From IMG/VR virus record IMGVR_UViG_3300034284_000417, positions 1 through 53,189 of that record: a stretch of 53,189 bases of DNA. One strand, written 5' to 3'. This document shows positions 23,542 through 31,881 of the stretch, one piece after another. The notes under the pieces were generated by a model that was not told where the DNA came from, did no database searches, and worked only from the letters and a program-made list of their open reading frames with translations. Source of the stretch: a virus. Numbering within the stretch: position 1 is the stretch's first letter; each line of letters begins with the position of its first letter. A program made the translations under genes and the position numbers.

Positions 23542-26496
23542 CTAGTCTAATCCGTGAATTTTTCTTGCTTCTGCTACTAGAGTAGCTCTATCTTTTCCAG
23601 CATATTGTACGTGAGCAACATCCCAGCCCATCCCATATTCTTTCCAAGTTGGATCAGTTTGTGCGAAATCTCCTCCCCATTCTAGTCCTAGCTGCTTGGC
23701 GTATTTACCAACAGCTTTAAAGAACTCTGCAGGAATATCGTAGGATCCGTTTACCTGATTCCATGAATACCTCCTGTCTATAATATCAGCAGCTAAAGAT
23801 GCTCTTCGTGGATTATCTGAAGTACCTACAACTACGTTATGAAACCCAAGAGTAACCTTGCTCTTACCTTCTCTATATTTCTGAGCCTGATCTGAAACGC
23901 TTCTATATCCGTTACCGATAGTAGGTTGCCATTCTGTGGCGGCAACTCCTGTGTTTAGTCCATCTCTCTCAAGTAGGGTCAAAAGTACTGTAATTTTGTC
24001 TCTAAATTTAGGATGCAGATCTTCTATAGCTCTAGTAGTGGTAAGATCTCTAGAAGGAGAGCTTATCTGCTTAACCTGTTTTCTAGCAGTGTCTAGTACA
24101 TCTGCTACTCCTACTGTAAAGTACGTACCTGTTTTACCTTCAGAAATAAACATCTGAGATCTTAAAGAGGTAGTCCAGCTGGTCGGGTTAATAGTGTGTT
24201 CAACTCCGGTAAGTAGAAAAGCTACAGCAGCTTTATCTTTATTCACTTTATAAGGAGCTGGCAGTATATTAGGGTTTATATCGAAACTACTTCCGATTAC
24301 CATTCCTGATGTTCCGTCTAAAGTGAATCCTAATTCAAACGGAATCACAAAAGAAGCCTGTCGACCGGTCTTTGCTGAAACTCTATTGATAAACTCCATG
24401 TATGTTTGTCGTACTATTTCAGGATCTTCTTCTACAACAATTCTGCCCAGGTTATAAACTTCGTCGTAATATCTCAGTACCTTATACGGGATTCCTCCTG
24501 CTAGTTCAATTTCTTCTACACCTTCAATCGGTACTACTTTTGAAGTGAAGTCAGCCTTAACTGGGATTATATTATCTATAAGTCCTTCGTTTAACTGTGA
24601 GAAGGCTGTTGCTTCCATTCCTAGAGATTCCGCACCGGCTTGAGCCGAGATTGCAATCATGGTTGTAATCTTAGGAGAGAGTTTACTTTCTAAAGATACA
24701 TTTCGGATTATGGACTTATTTCCTAGTAATTCGATCTTAGGACGGGTAGGATCAATACGAATATAGTTACGGTCTACAATCCTGTATACTGCTCTAGCTT
24801 CATCATAATCAATATCGAAAGCATTCATCTGCCCTAAAGCTGATTGAACATCTTTCATAATACTCATTACTAGTTCGTAAATAGAAACTTCATTATTAGT
24901 ACTGTTGCTAAAGTTACTATCGTATACCTGTAGGATATGATCTAGGTTAAGCCAGATACTTCTGATTAACGGTGTGTCTAGGTCAGGGTCCTTAGCTTTA
25001 AAATCTTCTGCTATTCCCAAAAGCAGTTGCATAGTACTCCGAGGAATAAAACATACTTTAGGGTCAACAGAAAAATGTAAGTCAAAAGAACGGTACCTGC
25101 GGTAGCCTGATTCGTCTATATCAAAAGTAACGATATTATCAGCTCCGCTTTTAAGAGCTAGCTTATTTAGGATAGTCAAGAAAGTATCTAGTTTTATGTA
25201 GACAGGATCTCTATCGGTAGGTTGCTTAAAATGAGAAGGGTCTGTGATGTTAGTAGAAACGAGTATGTATTTACCGTAGGAAGGAGCTTGATCTACTAAA
25301 GTATTGAGAACATCTAATTTAAATTCTCGCTGGGGAATGCTTTTATCGGTGGAGGATAATGTAGTTATTTCATCCTGTAGAAGTCCGTCTAGATCAGGAG
25401 CAGATAGTTGAATACCTGTTGCTATATTCTCTCCTTCTTCTGCTAATGTATCAGCATAATCTTTAACCTTCTTACCTGCTTTAAAAGCTATTTTTTGCTT
25501 TTCTTTTTTAGGTAAAGAGAGGTACTCTGCTCTATCGGAAATTGTTTGAGCGTTTCCTCCACCCGCATTAGTAAAAACTACAGCTGCACTTACTGCCCAG
25601 GATTTTAGCGTTGTAAGAGCGTAATGCAGTACTGTCTTTTCTGAGTAGTAGTTATCTAATAGACTTCCTATCGGGCCGCCGGTAAAAGAATTGTTTCTAC
25701 TATTCTTGGCATCTTCCTGTGCCTGTTCTCTGTTTGCGGTAGAAGGGAAGGTAAACGTTGACTTTAATGATTCGATAATCTCTCCAAATGTAATAATGGA
25801 AGTTGTACATTCGTAACTTCCATCAGGATTTAAACTCCAAGAGAAGTTTTTAACAAATCCAAAAATAGCATCGTACTGGTAGTTGTAATCTTTTTTTCTA
25901 GTTTCGATCGCATTAAGTAAGGAGTTTTTAGTCCACTTCTTAGAATTATCGTATAGGTTTAACGGAACCATGTCCGTCTTCACTTTTCCATCTGAATCTA
26001 CGTAGGTACTTGTACCGAACTCCAGAAGGACTGTATACCCCGGTCTCATATAGAGCACGTCCATTATCTCAAGCTGCTCTACTGACCAGCATTTAAACTG
26101 TACGCTAGCTGTTCTCAGGGTACCGAATCTCTGGTGAGCTTTTATACTGACCTGAGTAATACCGGGTTTTGGACGGATACCGAACTGTGGGGTGTTTTGA
26201 TATCCTGCTGCTAGATCGGTAGGATCATTATTGGGATTATACCCTTCTAATACATTTGTTCTTGCAAGTTCGGTACCTGTCTTACCGAAAATTTGAGCTT
26301 TTGAAGAATTAGGAGTAACAGATACTGAGGAGCTTAGACGTACCCAGGGTACTCTAGAACTAACATACTTAATTCTAGATTGAGGATCTAAAACAGTTCC
26401 ATTGAATTCTGAAGACTGAGCTAGTACTGCTTGTCTTAGTTCAATACTGTCAGAGACACCTTTATCAAATGCATCACCAATTCTTAAAACTCCCAT
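23542..26496 (-). CDS. Baseplate hub protein with C-terminal M15 peptidoglycan peptidase
   Basis: A 984-aa protein. The first 800 or so residues form a structural hub/spike-type region starting MGVLRIGDAFDKGVSDSIEL. The C-terminal 145 residues match the M15 D,L-endopeptidase/carboxypeptidase fold: G-N-G-Y-R-S, Q-K-Y-R-E-G-K-S-K-V-T-L-G-F-H-N (first ligand His), L-A-A-D-I-I (Asp), G-L-E-W-G-G-D-F, and A-H-V-Q-Y (H962). Zinc ligands and catalytic acids therefore look complete. Such a hub opens the wall during injection; T4 uses a lysozyme domain in gp5 for that step. Overlaps the LysM gene by one base. Confidence 0.85.
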   Translation of the reverse strand: MGVLRIGDAFDKGVSDSIELRQAVLAQSSEFNGTVLDPQSRIKYVSSRVPWVRLSSSVSVTPNSSKAQIFGKTGTELARTNVLEGYNPNNDPTDLAAGYQNTPQFGIRPKPGITQVSIKAHQRFGTLRTASVQFKCWSVEQLEIMDVLYMRPGYTVLLEFGTSTYVDSDGKVKTDMVPLNLYDNSKKWTKNSLLNAIETRKKDYNYQYDAIFGFVKNFSWSLNPDGSYECTTSIITFGEIIESLKSTFTFPSTANREQAQEDAKNSRNNSFTGGPIGSLLDNYYSEKTVLHYALTTLKSWAVSAAVVFTNAGGGNAQTISDRAEYLSLPKKEKQKIAFKAGKKVKDYADTLAEEGENIATGIQLSAPDLDGLLQDEITTLSSTDKSIPQREFKLDVLNTLVDQAPSYGKYILVSTNITDPSHFKQPTDRDPVYIKLDTFLTILNKLALKSGADNIVTFDIDESGYRRYRSFDLHFSVDPKVCFIPRSTMQLLLGIAEDFKAKDPDLDTPLIRSIWLNLDHILQVYDSNFSNSTNNEVSIYELVMSIMKDVQSALGQMNAFDIDYDEARAVYRIVDRNYIRIDPTRPKIELLGNKSIIRNVSLESKLSPKITTMIAISAQAGAESLGMEATAFSQLNEGLIDNIIPVKADFTSKVVPIEGVEEIELAGGIPYKVLRYYDEVYNLGRIVVEEDPEIVRQTYMEFINRVSAKTGRQASFVIPFELGFTLDGTSGMVIGSSFDINPNILPAPYKVNKDKAAVAFLLTGVEHTINPTSWTTSLRSQMFISEGKTGTYFTVGVADVLDTARKQVKQISSPSRDLTTTRAIEDLHPKFRDKITVLLTLLERDGLNTGVAATEWQPTIGNGYRSVSDQAQKYREGKSKVTLGFHNVVVGTSDNPRRASLAADIIDRRYSWNQVNGSYDIPAEFFKAVGKYAKQLGLEWGGDFAQTDPTWKEYGMGWDVAHVQYAGKDRATLVAEARKIHGLD

Positions 26497-26801
26497 TATC
26501 TTTCTCTATTTTCTTTTCTAAAAAGCTCTTCTGCTAGACCTGCCTGTGAAGGTATTCTCAGCTGTAGGCCTGGTTCGATAAATAAAGTGTCTTTTCTAAC
26601 TTGCGGGTTTGCACTAGCGATAATCCACCAAAGATCTGAATCTCCGTAGAATTGCTTGGCTAGTATATCAAAGCGATCTCCTACCGTAGTAATTACGTAG
26701 TAGTCTTGAGTAGATGCTGCCGGTGCTACATAAACAGTAGTCTGTTTGTATTCAGTTCCGTCGTCGGTCTTGGTAACAGGTATGGAATTGTATCTACTCA
26801 T
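26496..26801 (-). CDS. LysM-domain baseplate protein
   Basis: A 101-aa protein that is mostly a LysM-type domain: Y-Y-V-I-T-T-V-G-D-R-F-D-I-L-A-K-Q-F-Y-G, then LWWIIASANP and PGLQLRIP. LysM modules occur in baseplate and tail proteins of contractile-tailed phages (T4 gp53 has a related domain), where they act as structural connectors or bind peptidoglycan. The 410-aa gene overlaps it by 4 nt. Confidence 0.8.
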   Translation of the reverse strand: MSRYNSIPVTKTDDGTEYKQTTVYVAPAASTQDYYVITTVGDRFDILAKQFYGDSDLWWIIASANPQVRKDTLFIEPGLQLRIPSQAGLAEELFRKENRER

Positions 26802-28030
26802 GTCTTATAAAAAACAGATAATGCAGTACTAAGCTGATTTCTAAATTGCTGTGCTGCTGTGTCGTGTCCTAAAAACTGTCTACCTACTAATGGACTCCAA
26901 ACTTGAGGAATATCTTTGTGAAGTACTTTCATACTAACTGAGAGTTTGTGCAGCTGCGGTAGTAGTAAGAGGTCGCTTCCTACACTCCACGGTACATCGT
27001 TCTCTATAGTCTGATTAACTCCTGTCAATACTACATAAGTCGTATCATCCCCAATCAAATCTCCTATTCTAAGTTTGCAGAATGTAGCAACCGGTAGGTT
27101 ATTTTTATATTTAGGAAGTACTGCTGATTTCAACGCATTTACTTTATTTAGTACAGGAGTTTGTTCTTGAGAGCTGAATATCGGTATTTGGAAGCTTAAG
27201 TTTATTCCTCTAGAGAAGCCTGAGTAGCTGTATAGTTCTTCTGCTCTACCAATATAGCGAATATTATCCCAGTTACCGGACATATCGTCTGATAAACTTT
27301 CAATAAATCCCCTAAATACTAGGGTAGCTGTAATATCTGTTCCGTTGTAAAGGGTAAACTTAATAGGAACTGAATCGCTTAAGGTTTCGTTATCGATATC
27401 CTGTAAGCCTACTTTATCGGATTTGTTAGCTTCTGCAAAACCGTATCTAGTATCTAAAGAACCTGAACCTTTGAAACTATTAATTGTTATTGTTGATTTA
27501 GATTGGACATCTAAAATAGCTTCTGTAGGTCTTGTATATTCAAATCCGGGTGTATAGTCGATATACTCTCCTAGGTCGGATGTAAAGCTAGCTCTTTGGT
27601 AGGCACTTACTCTATCTACAGCACGGCTAGGTCTATTATAGGGCCTGCCTGAGGGTGTTCCGATAGCACCGCCTTGCAATGCTCTTGAACTTGCATTAGT
27701 TACCCCGGTATAGTAAGCTGAATCACTAATTGGTAGGAAGTGTGTACCTGTTCCGTTTACAGGAACCTGTGCTATGATGTTAGCTAGGATGTTTGCTGCT
27801 TGAGGAATAGCTCCTAGACCTTTTGTACTTGCTAGCAGTAGGGCTTGCTTGCCTGTAAATACAGCACCTTTATCTGCTAAAAGTCTTAGCATTCTAGTAG
27901 TGTCGTCAACCCTGCCTTGAATATACCCTGATGCTGGGTTACCTGGATTGTTAATATCTTTCTGTACGTACGGACCGTTTCCGTTGTACGAAAGAGACTT
28001 GAGGTTGGTTTGTAAATTAATTAACGGCAT
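26798..28030 (-). CDS. Baseplate / tail-tip structural protein
   Basis: A 410-aa protein between the tape measure and LysM genes. Beta-rich: IKFTLYNGTDITATLVFRG and YVVLTGVNQTIENDVPW look like strands of a hub or wedge protein. N terminus MPLINLQTNLKSLSYNGNGP; region 40-110 is helical. The position is that of T4 gp48/gp54-type tail-tube initiators. No direct family match is claimed. Confidence 0.75.
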   Translation of the reverse strand: MPLINLQTNLKSLSYNGNGPYVQKDINNPGNPASGYIQGRVDDTTRMLRLLADKGAVFTGKQALLLASTKGLGAIPQAANILANIIAQVPVNGTGTHFLPISDSAYYTGVTNASSRALQGGAIGTPSGRPYNRPSRAVDRVSAYQRASFTSDLGEYIDYTPGFEYTRPTEAILDVQSKSTITINSFKGSGSLDTRYGFAEANKSDKVGLQDIDNETLSDSVPIKFTLYNGTDITATLVFRGFIESLSDDMSGNWDNIRYIGRAEELYSYSGFSRGINLSFQIPIFSSQEQTPVLNKVNALKSAVLPKYKNNLPVATFCKLRIGDLIGDDTTYVVLTGVNQTIENDVPWSVGSDLLLLPQLHKLSVSMKVLHKDIPQVWSPLVGRQFLGHDTAAQQFRNQLSTALSVFYKT

Positions 28031-28032
28031 AA

Positions 28033-30258
28033 TTATCCAAGTTGTGCGCTACCCATTGTGTATGAATAAGAACCTAGCATGTTGTTTACCTGACCTACTT
28101 TATTGGTATCCATGTAAACATTACCACCTTTTGATACTGCAGCAATTAGTGCGTCTAATCTACTCTCTACTCCTTTGCTTGTAGTATTCAAGGATTTATC
28201 TAACGGCACAACAGCTTCAGGACCTGCTTCACCTACAAGCGCTGTGGTTGGCTTGGTTACAATACCGCCTTTCGCTAGAGCTACTTTAGGCCCTGCTTGT
28301 TCAGCACTTTGAGCAGCTCCTTCTTGAGCTTGATTTAAAGCAGCCATACCTGTTGCAATGCCTGCTGCAATAGAGACAAGTCCTATTCCAAGGGTTGTAG
28401 CAGAAGCTAGGGTAATTGCTGAACCTGCTGCGATTGCTGTCTGAATTGCTACAACTGATGTTTGAATAGCTAAAAATCCTGCCCTGGTTGCAGAGAGTGC
28501 TAATGCTGTGGCAATTGCTCCGGCTGCTCCTGCAATAAGCGGGAAACCTTTCATCATGAAGTCTACAGCTCCGACTAGTGGGCCGACAATTCTAGAAATA
28601 GGTTCTGCTAGATCAGCAAACAGTGATTTGAGTTTTTCAACAGCTGCATTAAATTTAGCTTGCTCGTCAACTCTTTTTAGAGCAGCTAAAGCTTCTTCTT
28701 CGTTACCTATTGAGGCTAGAAGCTGGTTTGCTTTTTCTACCTCTCCTCTTTTTCTTAAAGCTTCTGCTTCACGCTCAATTTCCTGTCTAGTCTGAGTTCC
28801 TAGCTTAGCTAGGTTTTCTCTCTGTATTAAGGAGTTAGCAAGTTCGTCTGCTGATAGTCCTACAGCGTCCGCAAAGGCATCTTGCTGAAGTACGTTCATT
28901 CTTCCAAACTCAGCTGCAGAGCCTACTTGGCGGGCAATTTCGGCTGTTGCTTCAACTGTCTTACCCTGTAGTGCTAGTGCTCTAGCTCTTTCAAGATTAA
29001 GGTCTTTACCGGTTAGTAATTCTGCTTCTAACTCATTTCCAATAGATTGCTCGAAATCTAGCAGACCTTTAGCAGCTTTTTTAGTCTGCTCAACTGTTAA
29101 GCCTAGCTGCTTGGCCTGTACTACTGCTTTAGCAATAAGTCCGGGGTTATTTTGGTAGATAAGTCTTAACTGACCTTCTACTTTAGCAACATCGGAGATA
29201 ACTTTTCTATTATCAAGCTGTATACCTGTTTGTTTTGCAAGAGAGGCTGTTTGTCCTACAATCGCTGCAAGATTCTCTTCTGCAGTCTTACCGTTAGCAA
29301 GTCCAAACTCCTGAATAGCTTGTGCTGATTCAGCTTGCAGACCTACTTGCTTGGTCAGCATAATCTGATCTTCCAACTGACCTCTAGTAAATCTTGCGGA
29401 AGCTCCTAAAGAATCCTGTAATTGTGTCTGTGCTTCAAATAAGCTATTAGTGTTTACTAGTACATTTCCTGAGGTTATGCTTATGCTTTCGAAATTATCT
29501 CTGACGAGTCTTGATTGCTCTTCCGAAAGTCCCATTGACTTCCCGATTTCAGTAACTTGCTTACTTACCTGGAATCCTAGCTGTACAAGCATCTGAAAAG
29601 CTTTTACCAGTCCTGTGATCACAGCAACAGGTCCTAGCATTTCCTTAAAGCTCGAAGCAAGAGCTTTTCCTCCGGCAGCAAATCCTTCGGCGGACGACTT
29701 GCCTGCTGCTACTGTCCTTCTTGCAGCTTCTTCGGCTTGCTTGAAAGGTCCCGCAAAAGCTCTAAGTCCTGGGATAGTACCGATGAACGTGCTAAGAGTT
29801 CCGAAGAACTGGGTTGATTTATCCAGTCGAGCAGCTTCATCAGCTAGTTCCTGGTAGAGTTTTTCGAGCTCTCTAGTCTCATTTCTAGCGTTAGAAAGAT
29901 TCTCAGCAAGTTTTAGTGTATTTTCCCTAGTTTGCCCAGTCTGTCTTACAGCAGTAGCAGTTAATCTATTAATCTCTGCTGTAAGTTCTCTTTCTTTATT
30001 TTGAATCTTTGACTTCTCTTGTAGAATTTTTTGAGTGCCTTCGCTACTTCGTCTAGCCTGTTCCTGTAGCTCGGCTACTTTACTGGCAGAAGCTATAAGT
30101 CCTCTATAGGTGGAACCAATATTTGTAGTACTTTCTCCAGCTGTTCGCAAAGCACGATTCAAACTAGCAGTAGAACTAACAATATCTCCGAAGATTGATT
30201 TAATCTCCGAAGCTCTGTCGATAAACTGCTGATCTATGTTTGGAGTTTCGTCTGCCAT
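28033..30258 (-). CDS. Tail tape measure protein
   Basis: Sets tail length and threads the tube. 741 aa: long coiled-coil helices (about 60-165, LTAEINRL region), a central helical region (about 220-500), a hydrophobic stretch (about 555-650, AGAAGAIATALALSATRAG and ITLASATTLGIGLVSIAAG) and the tape-measure C-terminal motif GGIVTKPTTALVGEAGPEAV. At roughly 0.15 nm per residue it would give a tail of about 110 nm, an estimate only. It follows the two-frame chaperone gene pair, the usual order. Confidence 0.92.
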   Translation of the reverse strand: MADETPNIDQQFIDRASEIKSIFGDIVSSTASLNRALRTAGESTTNIGSTYRGLIASASKVAELQEQARRSSEGTQKILQEKSKIQNKERELTAEINRLTATAVRQTGQTRENTLKLAENLSNARNETRELEKLYQELADEAARLDKSTQFFGTLSTFIGTIPGLRAFAGPFKQAEEAARRTVAAGKSSAEGFAAGGKALASSFKEMLGPVAVITGLVKAFQMLVQLGFQVSKQVTEIGKSMGLSEEQSRLVRDNFESISITSGNVLVNTNSLFEAQTQLQDSLGASARFTRGQLEDQIMLTKQVGLQAESAQAIQEFGLANGKTAEENLAAIVGQTASLAKQTGIQLDNRKVISDVAKVEGQLRLIYQNNPGLIAKAVVQAKQLGLTVEQTKKAAKGLLDFEQSIGNELEAELLTGKDLNLERARALALQGKTVEATAEIARQVGSAAEFGRMNVLQQDAFADAVGLSADELANSLIQRENLAKLGTQTRQEIEREAEALRKRGEVEKANQLLASIGNEEEALAALKRVDEQAKFNAAVEKLKSLFADLAEPISRIVGPLVGAVDFMMKGFPLIAGAAGAIATALALSATRAGFLAIQTSVVAIQTAIAAGSAITLASATTLGIGLVSIAAGIATGMAALNQAQEGAAQSAEQAGPKVALAKGGIVTKPTTALVGEAGPEAVVPLDKSLNTTSKGVESRLDALIAAVSKGGNVYMDTNKVGQVNNMLGSYSYTMGSAQLG

Positions 30259-30262
30259 ATAT

Positions 30263-30270
30263 TATAAATA
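30263..30270 (-). promoter_or_regulatory. TATTTATA element before the tape measure gene
   Basis: Ends 4 nt before the start at 30258 and follows the hairpin at 30274-30294. If it is a -10 box the message would be almost leaderless. Confidence 0.55.
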
Positions 30271-30273
30271 GAA

Positions 30274-30294
30274 AGTCCCTAGTTTTTAGGGACC
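30274..30294 (-). terminator. Hairpin at the end of the tail chaperone gene
   Basis: 7-bp stem GTCCCTA / TAGGGAC around a 5-nt loop that spans the stop codon of the frameshifted frame (30279). Followed in coding sense by TTTC and the TATTTATA element. Confidence 0.6.
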
Positions 30295-30596
30295 TTTGTA
30301 GAGTAAGTAGCAGGTTTTATGTTCGGCTTAGCAACTGTAGGGGCTGCTTTCTCAATTCCCTTAGCTTTACTGTAAGCTTCTTCTTCTGCTTCTTTCTTCT
30401 CTTCGTAGTATTTTCTCAAACTTTCAAAGGTAAACTTTCTAAGCCAGATCGGCATTCCGTAAACGGTCTCCCAAGTATACCCTCCATTGCCATGAAATAC
30501 AATCTCATGGATTTGATTAAATACCGAGGTTCTATAGTGCGGCGTCAGGCCAAAAAAAGTTAACTCCGATTGGCAGGGCAGCCTCCTTCTCTGCAC
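30279..30596 (-). CDS. Tail assembly chaperone, C-terminal frame (frameshift product)
   Basis: The reading frame overlaps the 3' end of the 248-aa gene by 65 nt in a different register and lies between it and the tape measure gene, like the GT part of a lambda G/GT pair. After the T7 run it continues as GLTPHYRTSVFNQIHEIVF and a lysine/glutamate-rich helix (YEEKKEAEEEA) ending in a basic, Pro/Lys-rich tail. It is unlikely to be translated on its own; the MQRRRL start overlaps the upstream coding region without a clear initiation signal. Expressed here as a fusion with the 248-aa part. Confidence 0.65.
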   Translation of the reverse strand: MQRRRLPCQSELTFFGLTPHYRTSVFNQIHEIVFHGNGGYTWETVYGMPIWLRKFTFESLRKYYEEKKEAEEEAYSKAKGIEKAAPTVAKPNIKPATYSTKVPKN

Positions 30597-31278
30597 CTGT
30601 ACCGTCGGTATAAGTAAACTTAAGGTTGATATCCGGACTTATTCTGGTGTACTCTTCTCTGAGTGCTCTTGCATCTCTAGCAAGTAATCCCTGCTCTACA
30701 AAGTCTCTAACATCTTTCTTATCTGAGGATCCGTTAACGGATGTGATAAGGTACTTAAGACGGGAAGTAACTTCTGAGATATTATCTTTGTTAATCTTTT
30801 GTAGACCTTTAATTTCCTGGTCAATCTTCTTTTCGTCACCGTGAGTAAGTACTTTGAAGGTAACTACGTTGCTGGTATGAGGTAGTGTAAAAGTAAATTC
30901 GTTTTGTCCTCTTGTGTAAAGACTTTCATCAAGTTCTTTATTCTCCATTGTAGATAAATCTACATTTTGAGGATATCCGTCGTAATTAAATTCATAGTCC
31001 TTACCGTATGAAAGGATACGAGCAGCTACCATGATAGCATTTTTATCACCGATAAGCAAATCGTCATAATTAAACTCCGTTATAATCATCGACTGTAGGA
31101 GCTTATCAATAACCGTACCGTTCTTAATGTAGTTTTGGTTGGTTAGGATGTCTTCCTCTTTTGCGGTCATGTATTTCATTTCAATACTGCCGGCGGCTAG
31201 AGGATGACCTTCGGGATATAGCAAACCTTTTGAAGGAAGTTCTACTGTTTCAGTAGGTAACTTAAATTTTGACTCCAT
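30532..31278 (-). CDS. T4 gp26-like baseplate / tail assembly chaperone protein
   Basis: A 248-aa protein beginning with ETVELPSKGLLYPEGHPLA and MKYMTAKEEDILTNQNYI, matching the T4 baseplate-protein family (gp26, PF12322) pattern of LPS.G..Y....L..G then MT..DE..L. The zero frame ends with VNFFWPDAAL, soon after a T7 run that allows a shift into the next frame (see 30552-30558). The product is therefore probably made in short and extended forms, the behaviour of tail assembly chaperones placed just before a tape measure gene. It follows the tail tube gene's terminator and a TATTTATA element. Confidence 0.82.
   Translation of the reverse strand: MESKFKLPTETVELPSKGLLYPEGHPLAAGSIEMKYMTAKEEDILTNQNYIKNGTVIDKLLQSMIITEFNYDDLLIGDKNAIMVAARILSYGKDYEFNYDGYPQNVDLSTMENKELDESLYTRGQNEFTFTLPHTSNVVTFKVLTHGDEKKIDQEIKGLQKINKDNISEVTSRLKYLITSVNGSSDKKDVRDFVEQGLLARDARALREEYTRISPDINLKFTYTDGTGAEKEAALPIGVNFFWPDAAL
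30552..30558 (-). other. Probable programmed frameshift site (T7 run)
   Basis: In coding sense A-A-C-T-T-T-T-T-T-T-G-G. The second frame lies +1 (equivalently -2) from the zero frame, and the run lets the decoding tRNA slip on TTT. The zero frame stops at 30532-30534; the other frame remains open to 30279. Confidence 0.65.
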
Positions 31279-31297
31279 ATAACTTTATTAATTTATA

Positions 31298-31305
31298 TAT
31301 AAATA
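31298..31305 (-). promoter_or_regulatory. TATTTATA element before the gp26-like gene
   Basis: 19 nt before the start at 31278, immediately downstream of the tail tube terminator (31309-31339). Confidence 0.6.
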
Positions 31306-31308
31306 TAT

Positions 31309-31339
31309 GAAAATAAAAAACCCGGCCATAAAGACCGGG
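31309..31339 (-). terminator. Terminator after the tail tube gene
   Basis: Stem CCCGG / CCGGG (plus strand 31321-31325 and 31335-31339), with T6ATTTT in coding sense. Directly followed by the next TATTTATA element. Confidence 0.85.
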
Positions 31340-31364
31340 CTTGCGCTGTTTGACAGGGCGGGGT

Positions 31365-31850
31365 TTAGAAGTTCAATACGCAGTAGTCCATTGCAAGCTG
31401 CAGCTCAACGTTGATGGCATCTTCTGTAGACCAGTTATACTGACCGAAGTTAGAAGAGACTACAAATGCACCTTTAATGATCCATTCACCAACGATATCA
31501 CCTACAGGTCCTAGTACGTTTAGGGTTACGTCTTTCTTGTAGAAGTCTGAGTATCCAGCACGGCCAGTTACTGATTCGTATCCTAGACGAGCCCACTCCA
31601 TAACTGCCTGAGCACCTGAGGGAGTGATTGGATCGTAAAGGTTTAGAGTCATGTTCTGCCACTCTCTTTTACCACGGATTTTTCTGTAAGTGTTGATGTG
31701 GTCAAGCTTGATAACACCATCAGTGAATGAAGGTGAAGTTGCACTCTTAACCAAGTATGATGGAATTCCATCGATGTACATGATAAACCTGTTAGCTACC
31801 TTCGGCTCGAAGGCGGTGAACATGATTTCGTTTGGATCTAGTACTGGCAT
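31365..31850 (-). CDS. gp19: Tail tube protein (T4 gp19-like)
   Basis: A 161-aa protein, matching gp19 length (163). Conserved: F-E-P-K-V-A-N-R-F-I-M-Y-I-D-G-I-P-S near the N terminus, W-Q-N-M-T-L-N-L-Y-D-P-I, G-R-A-G-Y and L-A-M-D-Y-C near the C terminus. Polymerises as hexameric rings inside the sheath. Monocistronic arrangement with its own terminator and TATTTATA element suits a highly expressed product. Confidence 0.95.
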   Translation of the reverse strand: MPVLDPNEIMFTAFEPKVANRFIMYIDGIPSYLVKSATSPSFTDGVIKLDHINTYRKIRGKREWQNMTLNLYDPITPSGAQAVMEWARLGYESVTGRAGYSDFYKKDVTLNVLGPVGDIVGEWIIKGAFVVSSNFGQYNWSTEDAINVELQLAMDYCVLNF

Positions 31851-31871
31851 TTTGCTGTCTGATTATTTAAT

Positions 31872-31879
31872 TATAAATA
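31872..31879 (-). promoter_or_regulatory. TATTTATA element before the tail tube gene
   Basis: Between the sheath stop (31882) and the tube start (31850), 21 nt from the ATG. Confidence 0.6.
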
Positions 31880-31881
31880 GC

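Noticed and set aside
30532-30596. Independent start for the 105-codon frame before the tape measure gene
   Set aside because: The only start (MQRRRL) lies deep in the 248-aa gene without a clear initiation region, and a T7 shift site explains the frame better.
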